Shown here piece by piece: positions 38,662 through 46,765 of a stretch of DNA of 64,000 nt. The notes under the pieces were generated by a model, which searched no databases, was not told the DNA's origin, and saw only the letters and a list, made by a program, of their open reading frames with translations. The stretch comes from Pseudoalteromonas sp. (GTDB lineage Bacteria; Pseudomonadota; Gammaproteobacteria; Enterobacterales; Alteromonadaceae), in NCBI RefSeq assembly GCF_018402495.1, contig NZ_JAGYIU010000001.1:930001-994000 (forward strand). Direction: 5' to 3'. The position numbers and the translations under genes are program-made. Numbering within the stretch: position 1 is the stretch's first letter; each line of letters begins with the position of its first letter.

Positions 38662-39183
38662 TCAGCTATTAAATTTTACTGCATCGGATGCAATACGCTT
38701 TTTACGCCTAACATATAAAGTATGTGGCAGCATAAGTAATTGATTTAATAAAATAGCTAATACCAATGCAAACAACACTGCACTCGCGGTTAAAGGGATA
38801 CCTAACTTAAAGTTATCAAGTGTATTTTGTAATCTGTCAACGCGCTCAAGGGAGAACATATACAGCATTTTTTGCAGTAGATTTCCTTGATCAAAAATAG
38901 CCATCCCTTTTTTTAAATCGGCAAATTGCAGTAATGTTTGCTGTTTTTGATTTGCATCGGCTCTAACGCTAGGTTCAGCGTTAGCTAAGTGGCGGTTTAT
39001 CATCGCTTGCGTGCTAGAAAAGTTATATTGCTTGGCCGTTTTTGCATAGCCGTCGACTTGCCATTTTGTTGCATGGTATAAGCCCGCTAAATGTTGTTGG
39101 TAATGATCACTCAGCTGCGGTAGTTGCAATGAAACAATAAAAGCGCAAGCAAATATTAACTTATCGAACAGGTTAACGATCAT
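38662..39183 (-). CDS. DUF2937 family membrane protein
   Basis: A 173-residue protein that matches DUF2937: the start LFDKLIFACAFIVSLQLPQLSDHYQQHLAGLYHATKWQVDGY, a helical periplasmic middle part, and a C-terminal membrane helix at about residues 130-152, followed by a basic tail. It has two membrane segments in all. Function is unknown. It converges with the DUF3365 gene. Confidence 0.82.
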   Translation of the reverse strand: MIVNLFDKLIFACAFIVSLQLPQLSDHYQQHLAGLYHATKWQVDGYAKTAKQYNFSSTQAMINRHLANAEPSVRADANQKQQTLLQFADLKKGMAIFDQGNLLQKMLYMFSLERVDRLQNTLDNFKLGIPLTASAVLFALVLAILLNQLLMLPHTLYVRRKKRIASDAVKFNS

Positions 39184-39274
39184 AATAATCCCTTGTGCTG
39201 CGTTTAATAAAAGTGACTACCGTTAACTATAGCAGGTAGTCGCTTTAGTCTAAATACCATGCGCTGCTGTGCTG

Positions 39275-39751
39275 TTAATCTGCTTGGTGGAATTGACGAT
39301 GTAGGGCGTGAACCTGCTCAACAAGTGCTGGTACGGGCCCATAAACAGCGACATTAGGAGCAACCGCTTCAATAGGTAACGGGTTAACCGGCGACTTAGT
39401 CATTTTGAGCTCGCTAAGCCAGCTAGTTAATTGCGCAGATGAACTCACATACATAATTCGCCCTAAACCTACCCATGCGTGTGCTGCGGCGCACATAGGG
39501 CAATGTTCCCCAGAGGTATACACAGTAGCCCCAGCGCGTTGCTCAGGGGTCATATTATTTGCTGCCCAACGAGCAATTTCAAACTCAGGATGACGTGTAT
39601 GATCGCCACTCGCAACACGGTTACGATCTTCCATACATACATTTCCTTCAGCATCAACAAGCACAGAGCCAAACGGTTCATCTCCTGCTTCTAACGCCTC
39701 TTTAGCTAGCGCTACGGTGCGTTTTAAGTGCTCTAAATCAGTCTCGTTCAT
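39275..39751 (-). CDS. Nucleoside/cytidine-type deaminase
   Basis: A 158-residue zinc deaminase of the CMP/dCMP deaminase superfamily. The zinc site is HPEFE (His ligand and catalytic Glu; the usual form is HAE) with the two Cys ligands in GEHCPMCAAAH. The N-terminal EPFGSVLVDAEGNV strand is typical of guanine-deaminase or TadA-like branches. The substrate cannot be told from sequence: this branch includes guanine and other purine deaminases. Stand-alone gene. Confidence 0.87.
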   Translation of the reverse strand: MNETDLEHLKRTVALAKEALEAGDEPFGSVLVDAEGNVCMEDRNRVASGDHTRHPEFEIARWAANNMTPEQRAGATVYTSGEHCPMCAAAHAWVGLGRIMYVSSSAQLTSWLSELKMTKSPVNPLPIEAVAPNVAVYGPVPALVEQVHALHRQFHQAD

Positions 39752-39809
39752 AATCTGTAAACTCCTTTACTATCACTTTTGGGGATATTTAGTAACGTGA
39801 TCTGTTTTT

Positions 39810-40340
39810 CTACTGCGCTAACCATAACGCTTTGATCCCTGCTTTTGCAACACGTACATCCTCACTGCCATGAGCACCGCCAACTCCCACAGCCCCCACC
39901 ACAGTATCGTTAATATAAATAGGCACCCCGCCATCCAATATTAAAATGTTTTCATCTAAATAACGAAGGTCTGCTGGAATAGTGCCCTCTTTTATGCCTT
40001 TTGCTATAACTGCGGTTTCTCGCTTTTGCGAATTGGCGGTATAGGCTTTTTTATAACTGGCACGAATAGTATGAACACCGGCACGATGATCGCGAAGTAC
40101 CGCCAACGTTTGCCCAGATGCATCCACAACGGTTATTGATACAGCTAAATTGTCTTTGTGCGCCGCTGCAGACGCTGCATTGACTATACGCTGTGCCATT
40201 TCACCCGTTAATTGTGCCATCATAGCCACATTTTCAAGCTGTTGATTATGAGTATTTATCTGCATTTCAGTTTGTCCAACAACAGACGCTAATGAAGAAA
40301 GTGATGCAATGAGCGCTGTAAAAATAGCCCGTTTTTTCAT
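39810..40340 (-). CDS. GlcG/HbpS family heme-binding-like protein, exported
   Basis: A 176-residue protein with a signal peptide (residues 1-22, LASVVGQ) followed by a GlcG/HbpS domain: [42 protein letters not shown] and [21 protein letters not shown]. Some members bind heme or cobalamin, others are coded with glycolate oxidase genes; there are no such neighbours here. It is probably periplasmic. The ligand is unassigned. Confidence 0.87.
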   Translation of the reverse strand: MKKRAIFTALIASLSSLASVVGQTEMQINTHNQQLENVAMMAQLTGEMAQRIVNAASAAAHKDNLAVSITVVDASGQTLAVLRDHRAGVHTIRASYKKAYTANSQKRETAVIAKGIKEGTIPADLRYLDENILILDGGVPIYINDTVVGAVGVGGAHGSEDVRVAKAGIKALWLAQ

Positions 40341-40582
40341 GGTTTATTTTCTATTGTTAATTAATGACGTTATATCGCTGAACTGGATATAAAAAATTGA
40401 AAATAAACAGACCGTGTTTACTCATAAAAGCTTTCACTAGGAGGGTTAATAGCTGGCTTTGCTTTTTATTAAATACCTTTATTGGGATAAGGCAATGACC
40501 CACCCTTTTTTAAAAAATGATCGTAAGCTAGCAACCCTGCGTAATATTTAACCGACAACTAATCAATTTAAAGGAAAGTAAC

Positions 40583-41083
40583 ATGTTTAAGAAAATAGCG
40601 TCTGTTCTGACTTTTGTATTAGCAAGTTTAACCCTATCTTCAGCAGCTCATGCCGATCACCATGGTATGAAAAAAGATATCGTTGATGTAGCTGCTGCCA
40701 ATGGTTCTTTTTCAACACTCGTTGCAGCTGTCAAAGCGGCAGGCCTCGTTGATACGTTAAAAGGAGATGGCCCTTTTACTGTATTTGCGCCAACTGATGA
40801 AGCATTTGCTAAACTACCAGCAGGTACCTTTGAAAACCTTCTTAAGAGCGAAAATAAAGACAAGTTAATTGCAATTCTTACCTACCATGTGGTATCAGGT
40901 AAAGTAATGGCTGCAGACGTTGTAAAATTAGACAGCGCAACGACCGTACAAGGTCAGTCTGTGAATGTTACCGCCAATGATGGCTCTGTTATGATCAACA
41001 ATGCCAACGTAGTAATGGCAGATGTAAAAGCGAGTAACGGCGTGATTCTTGTCATTGATACTGTTTTGTTGCCAAAAGAGTAA
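40583..41083 (+). CDS. Fasciclin (FAS1) domain protein, exported
   Basis: A 166-residue secreted protein with a clear signal peptide (SSAAHA before DHHGMKK) and one FAS1 domain: [77 protein letters not shown]. These are the H1 and H2 regions of the family, which mediates adhesion to surfaces or polymers. AAAGGAAAG precedes the ATG. It is monocistronic; a 242-base upstream region holds no other gene. Confidence 0.93.
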   Translation: MFKKIASVLTFVLASLTLSSAAHADHHGMKKDIVDVAAANGSFSTLVAAVKAAGLVDTLKGDGPFTVFAPTDEAFAKLPAGTFENLLKSENKDKLIAILTYHVVSGKVMAADVVKLDSATTVQGQSVNVTANDGSVMINNANVVMADVKASNGVILVIDTVLLPKE

Positions 41084-41173
41084 CAATCCAACCTCCACAG
41101 CGGAGTAAAATACTAACTCCGCTCACTATTACAAGCACAAGTTGTTAATTTATTTTACTAACCTCTCTTTGTA

Positions 41174-41477
41174 CTAGGTGCTGTTGATCTTTGTGGATTG
41201 GAATTTATTCAAACAAGGGGCGATTTAATCGCCCCAAAAGGTTTATAACCTAGTGGGCTAAGTAAAAGCCGAGTAAAGCTTCCGCGTCCTGCTCACGTCT
41301 CTTACCACCATCCATGTAGGCAACAAAGAGTCAATCGCCCCTTGGAAGAACCCTTTGGGCAATGCCTGTTTGGCATTGATGCTACGTTATCGCCTATTTA
41401 TGGGGAATAACCACACCACATAGGCTCAACCTTGCTTAAATACCAAACAGACTACTGCAAATTCAACCTTGAAAGGT
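41174..41477 (+). repeat. Dispersed repeat, copy B (longest copy)
   Basis: About 300 bases of noncoding DNA in a 568-base gap between the fasciclin and DUF2999 genes. The 5' half matches copy A (TTCAAACAAGGGGCGATTT, TAACCTAGTGGGCTAAGTAAAA, ACAAAGAGT), and both ends match copy C (CTGTTGATCTTTGTGGATT; GGGCAATGCCTGTTTGGCAT, ATGCTACGTTATC, TTCAACCTTGA). It contains a perfect hairpin GGGGCGAT-TTA-ATCGCCCC (41217-41235). It also has a 12-base inverted pair, CAAGGGGCGATT (41214-41225) with AATCGCCCCTTG (41333-41344), that closes the 5' half. No ORF. The remainder of the gap (41478-41651) shows nothing recognisable. Confidence 0.7.
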
Positions 41478-41651
41478 TAACAGGCCCTTAAGAAGGTTAT
41501 TTTTCAAAAATTTATAAAGTCGCTTGATGTTTTGTCTCTGCTATAGGTTAAGTATTTATTTGACTGTATAAATGCAGAGCCGTTCAAAGGACTGTGTAAC
41601 AAAACATGTTTAAGGATAGAGACATGCATAAAACATGTCTCTAAAGATAGT

Positions 41652-41906
41652 TTACTGCTGGTTTAATTTGTCTTTCGCTTCTTGTACTTTTGCAAAATCT
41701 AAACCTAATTCATCCGTTGCTTCTTTAATTAAATGAGGTTGGGTCATTACTACCGCCATCAATTGCTGAAGTTTTTCTGGTGGAATACCCAGCTCTTGTA
41801 CTAAAGCCATAGCCGTCATTGGGTTTTGGGTAAATGCTTCAAATAATACCGCTACTTTTTCATCGCTGACATTGTGCTCTTTTAATATTGCAATAATTGG
41901 ATTCAT
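41652..41906 (-). CDS. DUF2999 family protein
   Basis: An 84-residue protein matching DUF2999 from end to end (MNPIIAILKEHNVSDEKV, LVQELGIPPEKLQQLM, DELGLDFAKVQEAK). It is all helical and cytosolic, with no known function, and restricted to Alteromonadales/Vibrionales-like bacteria. Monocistronic, beside the repeat. Confidence 0.85.
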   Translation of the reverse strand: MNPIIAILKEHNVSDEKVAVLFEAFTQNPMTAMALVQELGIPPEKLQQLMAVVMTQPHLIKEATDELGLDFAKVQEAKDKLNQQ

Positions 41907-41992
41907 TATTAACCTTAAAATCGAAATAGTTTTTTAAAGTATATGACTTCATAGAGGGATTAACAATATTAATCCCTGTGGCATTACTTGTT

Positions 41993-42955
41993 TCACTCTA
42001 CCAACAATACAACTTTACCTGAGTTTTCATTACCCTCTAAAATGGCATGTGCCTCACTAGCTTGTTGCCATGGCATGGTTTTATAAATATTAAAGTCATA
42101 CTTTTGATTGGCAATATCATCATAAAAGCGCGCTACAAATGCATCTTTTAACGCACGTTTAAACGCAATACTGCGATTACGTAATGTGGAGGCATGAAAC
42201 GAAATGCGCTTTTGTAATAAGCGTGCAAAATCGACTTCGGCAAAGCGACTATCTAAAAATGCGAGCATCACAATCTGACAATCCATTGCGGCCACTTTGG
42301 CATTTTTATTCAAATAGCGGCCAGAAACCGGATCGACTATTGCGTTTGCACTTAAGTTATGTGCCTTCATATATTCTACAAAGTCAGTGGTTTTATAATT
42401 AATCACGTGGTCAGCACCTAAGCTTTTAGCGTGTTCACATTTTTCATCAGACCCTGCTGTTATTACCACCTGTGCACCAGCACTTTTTGCCATTTGAATA
42501 GCCGCTCCACCTACGCCACTGGCACCAGCATGAATAAGCGCCGTTTGCCCTGATTGTAGTTTTCCTAACTCAAAGAGTGCGCCAAAGGCAGTCAAATACA
42601 CTTCACTAATAGCAGCACCTTGTGCCATAGAAATATGATCTGGCAATTCCATTAATTGCTGCGCATCTACCGCGACATATTCACTGTACGCACCACCGGC
42701 ACATAGAGTAAAAATACGCTTATCTTGCCATTTAGGGTCTACCTCACTGCCAAGCTCACACACAGTGCCTGCGCATTCAAGTCCCAATATAGGGCTATCG
42801 CCTTCAGGAGCCGGATATTTACCTTGACGCTGCATACAATCAGCGCGGTTAACACCAATCGCCGCCACTTTTACCAGTACTTCATTACTGCTAATCTTAG
42901 GCTTATCGGTTTGTTCAAACGCTAACTGCTGATCTTGATGTGAAATGTACTGCAT
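41993..42955 (-). CDS. NAD(P)H quinone oxidoreductase, PIG3/MDR family
   Basis: A 320-residue zinc-independent medium-chain reductase. It has the catalytic-domain segment ILGLECAGTV, the nucleotide-binding AGASGVGGAAIQMAKSAGAQVV (AxxGxGxxA form, NADPH-type), and the family ADHVINYKTTDF region. Members reduce quinones or enones; the substrate is unknown. GAGGAGATTT precedes the ATG. Confidence 0.92.
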   Translation of the reverse strand: MQYISHQDQQLAFEQTDKPKISSNEVLVKVAAIGVNRADCMQRQGKYPAPEGDSPILGLECAGTVCELGSEVDPKWQDKRIFTLCAGGAYSEYVAVDAQQLMELPDHISMAQGAAISEVYLTAFGALFELGKLQSGQTALIHAGASGVGGAAIQMAKSAGAQVVITAGSDEKCEHAKSLGADHVINYKTTDFVEYMKAHNLSANAIVDPVSGRYLNKNAKVAAMDCQIVMLAFLDSRFAEVDFARLLQKRISFHASTLRNRSIAFKRALKDAFVARFYDDIANQKYDFNIYKTMPWQQASEAHAILEGNENSGKVVLLVE

Positions 42956-43059
42956 AAATCTCCTCGTATTTTATTCTATTTGATTTTCGCCATACTTCGG
43001 CCATAACTAACTCGTTATTTTCTGTGTAATATGATTAAAGTGTGTAGCGGTTATTAATT

Positions 43060-43140
43060 TTATTGATGTAACCTCGGGGTTTTAGCACTGGCAAACACAG
43101 AGCCTAACAAAAAAGCAAAGCCAACTAATATAAACTTCAT
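43060..43140 (-). CDS. 26-residue signal-peptide-like small protein
   Basis: A 26-codon ORF, MKFILVGFAFLLGSVFASAK followed by TPRLHQ and stop. An excellent AAAAGGAGTATT site precedes the ATG. The sequence is a textbook signal peptide (Lys2, hydrophobic core, SVFASA) with almost no mature part. It is either a true tiny membrane/exported peptide or the surviving 5' end of a secreted-protein gene destroyed by deletion. Repeat copy C lies just upstream of it. Coding status cannot be settled from one sequence. Confidence 0.4.
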   Translation of the reverse strand: MKFILVGFAFLLGSVFASAKTPRLHQ

Positions 43141-43201
43141 AATACTCCTTTTGGTGTTAGCAGCGCCTTAAGCACAAAAATTCAGTGCTGATTTAATCAG
43201 T

Positions 43202-43342
43202 CTATTGGCCTTTGTGGACTAACCTTTGTTCAATTTAGGCCGAACTCGTTGGGCAGTGCATGTTCTGCATTTATGCTGCGTTATCAGCAATTGCTGGGGA
43301 AGCCTTGCCTAAAAACACGACTTCAAATTTAACCTTGACAGA
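43202..43342 (+). repeat. Dispersed repeat, copy C (internally deleted)
   Basis: Matches both ends of copy B but lacks its middle: 5' CTATTGGCCTTTGTGGACT...TTTGTTCAA against the B start, and 3' GGGCAGTGCATGTTCTGCAT, ATGCTGCGTTATC, TTTAACCTTGAC against the B end. It is in the same orientation as A and B and lies between the 26-residue ORF and aceK. Confidence 0.65.
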
Positions 43343-43351
43343 TAAACAAAA

Positions 43352-45133
43352 CTATAAATTATTAAAGCGCCAGCTTTGTTTATAAGGATATACATCAGGA
43401 AGCTGACCTTGCTCAATACCTTGCTGAGTCATTTGCCAGTACTTTGCCGTAAATAAGTCACTATGCTCACGATTAAAGTGGCTAAATGCGCAGATACTGG
43501 CACTAAAAAACACCTTAAATTGACTAGGGAATATATCATTTTGTTCTATGTCAAAATAAGAATGTGAGCTTAATTCCTCTAACGCGTTGTCAGTATTTGG
43601 CACTTCTCTAAAATTACAATCAGTGAGAGGGCAAATTTCATCGTAATCATAAAATACCACTCGGCCCCAACGCGTTACTCCAAAGTTTTTCATTAGCATG
43701 TCACCGGCAAAAATATTAGCACTGGCAAGCTCTTTAATGGCTTTACCATAGTCAACCATCACCTGCTGCAGTGATTTACTAGTACATTGATTAATATATA
43801 AATTAAGCGGTGTCATTTTTCGCTCAACATAAACATGTTTGAGTATTAACGCTTTGCCCGAAATAATTAAGCTATCACCAATGTGTTTTTTCATTTCAGT
43901 AAGCAGTTCATCACTAAAACGACTTAAATCAAAGGCTAGGTATCTAAATTCATGAGTATCAACTAATCGCCCTACTCTATCAGCCTGTTTTACAAAGTTA
44001 TATTTATCTTTTACCTGCTGTTTTGTCGCTGTTTTTGGTGCACTAAATTTATCTTTTATTACTTTGTACACATAGTCTAAGCCATCAATTGTAAAAACCA
44101 GCATCACCATACCGGGTGTACCTGGCGCTAAATGATATTTATATTGCTCGGGGCTACTTTTAGTCGTATCCACCTTATAGCGATAAAATTCTGTTTTCGC
44201 ATGTTTAATAAAACCTATCGCATTAAACAATTCAAACCGTTGTTTGTGAGGCATTAACACACTTAAGTAATCTACATACCGAGCGGGTTGGTCGGTATCT
44301 ACCATAAAGTACGTGCGCGCAAAGCCAAATAATAAACTCAGTTGATCAGCGCCCATCATCACAGCATCAATTGTAAGCCCGTCTGGAGTATTTAAAATGG
44401 CAATTGCAAAGGGCATATTGTCGCCATTTTTAGCAATACATCGCCCTATTACATAACACGCTTTATTTCGGTAAAAGTGTGAGTTAGCGTACTCAATATA
44501 GCCGTCATTTAAACTTATTAGCTCATACACTTGTCGGCATTGTTGCTGCGCCCCTTGGGTTAACGTTGCTTGTAGTTTAGCTAAGTCCTCGTTTAAACTT
44601 TTAAATGGCACTCTAAACACTTGTTCATTAACTAAAGTTTTAACTGCGCTGTCAAACCCTTCTTTTAAGGAAATACGACTCACTAACCCTTCATAAGAGC
44701 GTGGTTGCCCCCGGTACTTTGCTTTTAAGACAAATAAATGCACCGTACGAATTTTTTTATCATCCCAAATTGCGCCAAAAGTAGAATTAAAAAACGTATG
44801 TGCAATTGGCTGGTTTTCATGCTCTTTAACCATTTCGCCATAAATATTTTTTGCACGTTGCCATGTTTGTGGACAGTTTAATTCATCATAGGCAATCACT
44901 TTAACGGCCTCACTCACCTGCTTTACTTGACGCTCATACACTTGCAAGCGCGCTCGCATTGCCGCCTGCACCTCATGATATTGGCGCTGTTCAAAGCGAC
45001 TTTGTGCCCCTAAGGTAATATTTAAAAACTGTGCAAACATAGCTTCAAAGCCAGCAAATACAGCGCGTGCTAACTTAGTGGCTATGAGTTCTTGTATAGG
45101 ATTGTGGGTAGACGTTAACGACGTGCTAGGCAT
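43352..45133 (-). CDS. aceK: Isocitrate dehydrogenase kinase/phosphatase
   Basis: Phosphorylates and dephosphorylates isocitrate dehydrogenase, switching carbon between the TCA cycle and the glyoxylate bypass. The 593-residue protein matches AceK over its length: a regulatory N-terminal half, the ATP-binding loop LAPGTPGMVMLVFTIDGLDYVYKVIKDKF, and the catalytic region FAGDMLMKNFGVTRWGRVVFYDYDEI with catalytic Asp residues. It is not next to aceBA here, but lies 1.6 kb from an isocitrate dehydrogenase gene that keeps the phosphorylated serine. It probably has its own promoter, divergent from the LysR gene. Confidence 0.96.
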   Translation of the reverse strand: MPSTSLTSTHNPIQELIATKLARAVFAGFEAMFAQFLNITLGAQSRFEQRQYHEVQAAMRARLQVYERQVKQVSEAVKVIAYDELNCPQTWQRAKNIYGEMVKEHENQPIAHTFFNSTFGAIWDDKKIRTVHLFVLKAKYRGQPRSYEGLVSRISLKEGFDSAVKTLVNEQVFRVPFKSLNEDLAKLQATLTQGAQQQCRQVYELISLNDGYIEYANSHFYRNKACYVIGRCIAKNGDNMPFAIAILNTPDGLTIDAVMMGADQLSLLFGFARTYFMVDTDQPARYVDYLSVLMPHKQRFELFNAIGFIKHAKTEFYRYKVDTTKSSPEQYKYHLAPGTPGMVMLVFTIDGLDYVYKVIKDKFSAPKTATKQQVKDKYNFVKQADRVGRLVDTHEFRYLAFDLSRFSDELLTEMKKHIGDSLIISGKALILKHVYVERKMTPLNLYINQCTSKSLQQVMVDYGKAIKELASANIFAGDMLMKNFGVTRWGRVVFYDYDEICPLTDCNFREVPNTDNALEELSSHSYFDIEQNDIFPSQFKVFFSASICAFSHFNREHSDLFTAKYWQMTQQGIEQGQLPDVYPYKQSWRFNNL

Positions 45134-45250
45134 AGTATAGGCGCTTCTATTTTTAGCAATTATGCTGATTATTTTTTATAAGAGGTTTACACCTTAGCAA
45201 GCACGCTTTAATTTAGATAATTAATACAGCAAATAAATAAAATTGATCAT

Positions 45251-46198
45251 ATGAATATAAGAAATGTCGATCTCAACCTACTCGTCTATTTAAATGTATT
45301 AATAGATGAAAAAAGTGTGTCTAAAGCGGCCAATAAACTTGCATTAACACAGCCGGCTATGAGCAATGCGTTAAAACGCCTAAGAGACTTATTTGACGAT
45401 CCTTTGCTTGTTCGTGCAGCAGGCTCCATGACCCCAACAGCTAAAGCGCTTGCCCTTAAACCAGAAATTGAAGCTTTGCTCAAAATGGCCGAAGAGATCA
45501 CTCAACCCAGTGAGCTGTTTGATCCAGTCACTGCGCACATTACATTTCGTATTATGGCAAACGATTATTTAGAGTCGACACTCATTGCCCCATTTATTTG
45601 TGCGCAATTAGCTAAAAATCCGGGTATTGACTTTGATGTGCTAAGCCCCAGTGATGTTAATCTACAAGATATGGAAAAAGGTACCATTGATTTAGCCATT
45701 AACCGCTTTAATGGCTTGCCCCGTTCTTTTCACCAAGCTACTGTATGGCGAGATAACTATTGTTGTTTAACCCATCCACATAATCCATTTTTAAACGATG
45801 CAAACTTAGACCAATACTTAAAAAGTGAGCATATTTGGGTTAATCGAGCCGGCTGGGGCCCCGAACCCGCTGTGACCAATAAATCAGGTAAACAAAAATT
45901 AGGCTGGGTCGATGAAGCATTATGGCAATTAGAGCAAACCCGTAAAATACGTGTTTTTACCCGTCATTATATGATTGCCAGTTTACTTTGCCAATCAGAG
46001 CAACTCATAGCAACGTTACCGCGTCGCCAAGCAAAACTTTTGACCAGCCATACCAATTTAGTGATCAGCCCTGTGCCATTTCAAATCGTACCGATAGAAA
46101 TAAAAATGATATGGAGCCCCTTATTACACCATACACCAGCACATCAGTGGCTTAGACGTGAGTTATTGGCGTTTGCAAATACTGTAATGGATAGATAG
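45251..46198 (+). CDS. LysR-family transcriptional regulator
   Basis: A 315-residue regulator: the winged-helix N-terminus (VDLNLLVYLNVLIDEKSVSKAANKLALTQPAMSNALKRLRDLFDDPLLVR) followed by a periplasmic-binding-protein-like effector domain. It is of the NodD/PcpR-like branch with the phrase FDVLSPSDVNLQDMEKGTIDLAINRF. It is divergent from aceK and upstream of a Cys-rich gene that has a palindrome before it. The inducer is unknown; the position suggests control of the aceK or Cys-rich gene. Confidence 0.93.
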   Translation: MNIRNVDLNLLVYLNVLIDEKSVSKAANKLALTQPAMSNALKRLRDLFDDPLLVRAAGSMTPTAKALALKPEIEALLKMAEEITQPSELFDPVTAHITFRIMANDYLESTLIAPFICAQLAKNPGIDFDVLSPSDVNLQDMEKGTIDLAINRFNGLPRSFHQATVWRDNYCCLTHPHNPFLNDANLDQYLKSEHIWVNRAGWGPEPAVTNKSGKQKLGWVDEALWQLEQTRKIRVFTRHYMIASLLCQSEQLIATLPRRQAKLLTSHTNLVISPVPFQIVPIEIKMIWSPLLHHTPAHQWLRRELLAFANTVMDR

Positions 46199-46208
46199 GA
46201 ACTTTAAT

Positions 46209-46223
46209 ATTGATAAAATCAAT
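46209..46223. promoter_or_regulatory. Palindrome ATTGAT-AAA-ATCAAT, candidate LysR-type binding site
   Basis: A perfect 6+3+6 inverted repeat just after the lysR stop and 84 bases before the Cys-rich gene. It has the T-N11-A form usual for LysR-type operators. Similar half-sites (TTGATCAT) occur just before the lysR start. Assignment is inference. Confidence 0.35.
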
Positions 46224-46306
46224 ATCAGTTATTGAAAACAACAATTTCATTAATATTACACTTAGCGCTAGAGTGAAGTTAAGCCAACAAACAAAGAGTA
46301 ATAATT

Positions 46307-46753
46307 ATGCAAACAACAGCAAGCTTCACACAACAAGATGGATTATTTATTGATGCAAACTTACATCAATTTATTGAACAGCAATTATGCAATAAAATAA
46401 CAATTGAAACACAAGATGTTTATCAAGCACTTGCAACACTAGTTGACGAATTTGGTTGTACCTGTCGCAAAACAAAACATCAAGAAAATGACATTCTTGA
46501 CGTAAATACTTTATTAAATGCGTATCAGCATAAAAGTCACCCACATTGTCATGTAGATGCACAAACAACCGCAGCTGTGCTCGATGAATACTGTTGCCAA
46601 GTACCGGCCATTATAGTTGTTGCCTTGATGGATACACTTAGCGGTACACATTGCAACGAGCCAAGTGCGCATAAGCTTTACCACAGAGCCGCACAGCTTA
46701 CTGGTTGCCCTTGCGTCCATGGTGAGCAAACAGCTAATGCTTCAGCAGCTTAA
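46307..46753 (+). CDS. Cys/His-rich protein of unknown function
   Basis: A 148-residue cytosolic protein that I do not recognise. It has nine cysteines (28, 51, 53, 81, 96, 97, 116, 134, 136), with CxC pairs at 51-53 and 134-136, a CC pair at 96-97, and several histidines nearby (HKSHPHCH at 75-82). The pattern suggests metal or cluster binding. AAAGAGTAATAATT precedes the ATG. The gene lies directly behind a LysR gene and converges with the isocitrate dehydrogenase gene (13 bases between stops). The function is unknown. Confidence 0.7.
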   Translation: MQTTASFTQQDGLFIDANLHQFIEQQLCNKITIETQDVYQALATLVDEFGCTCRKTKHQENDILDVNTLLNAYQHKSHPHCHVDAQTTAAVLDEYCCQVPAIIVVALMDTLSGTHCNEPSAHKLYHRAAQLTGCPCVHGEQTANASAA

Positions 46754-46765
46754 TAATGCAGCCGC

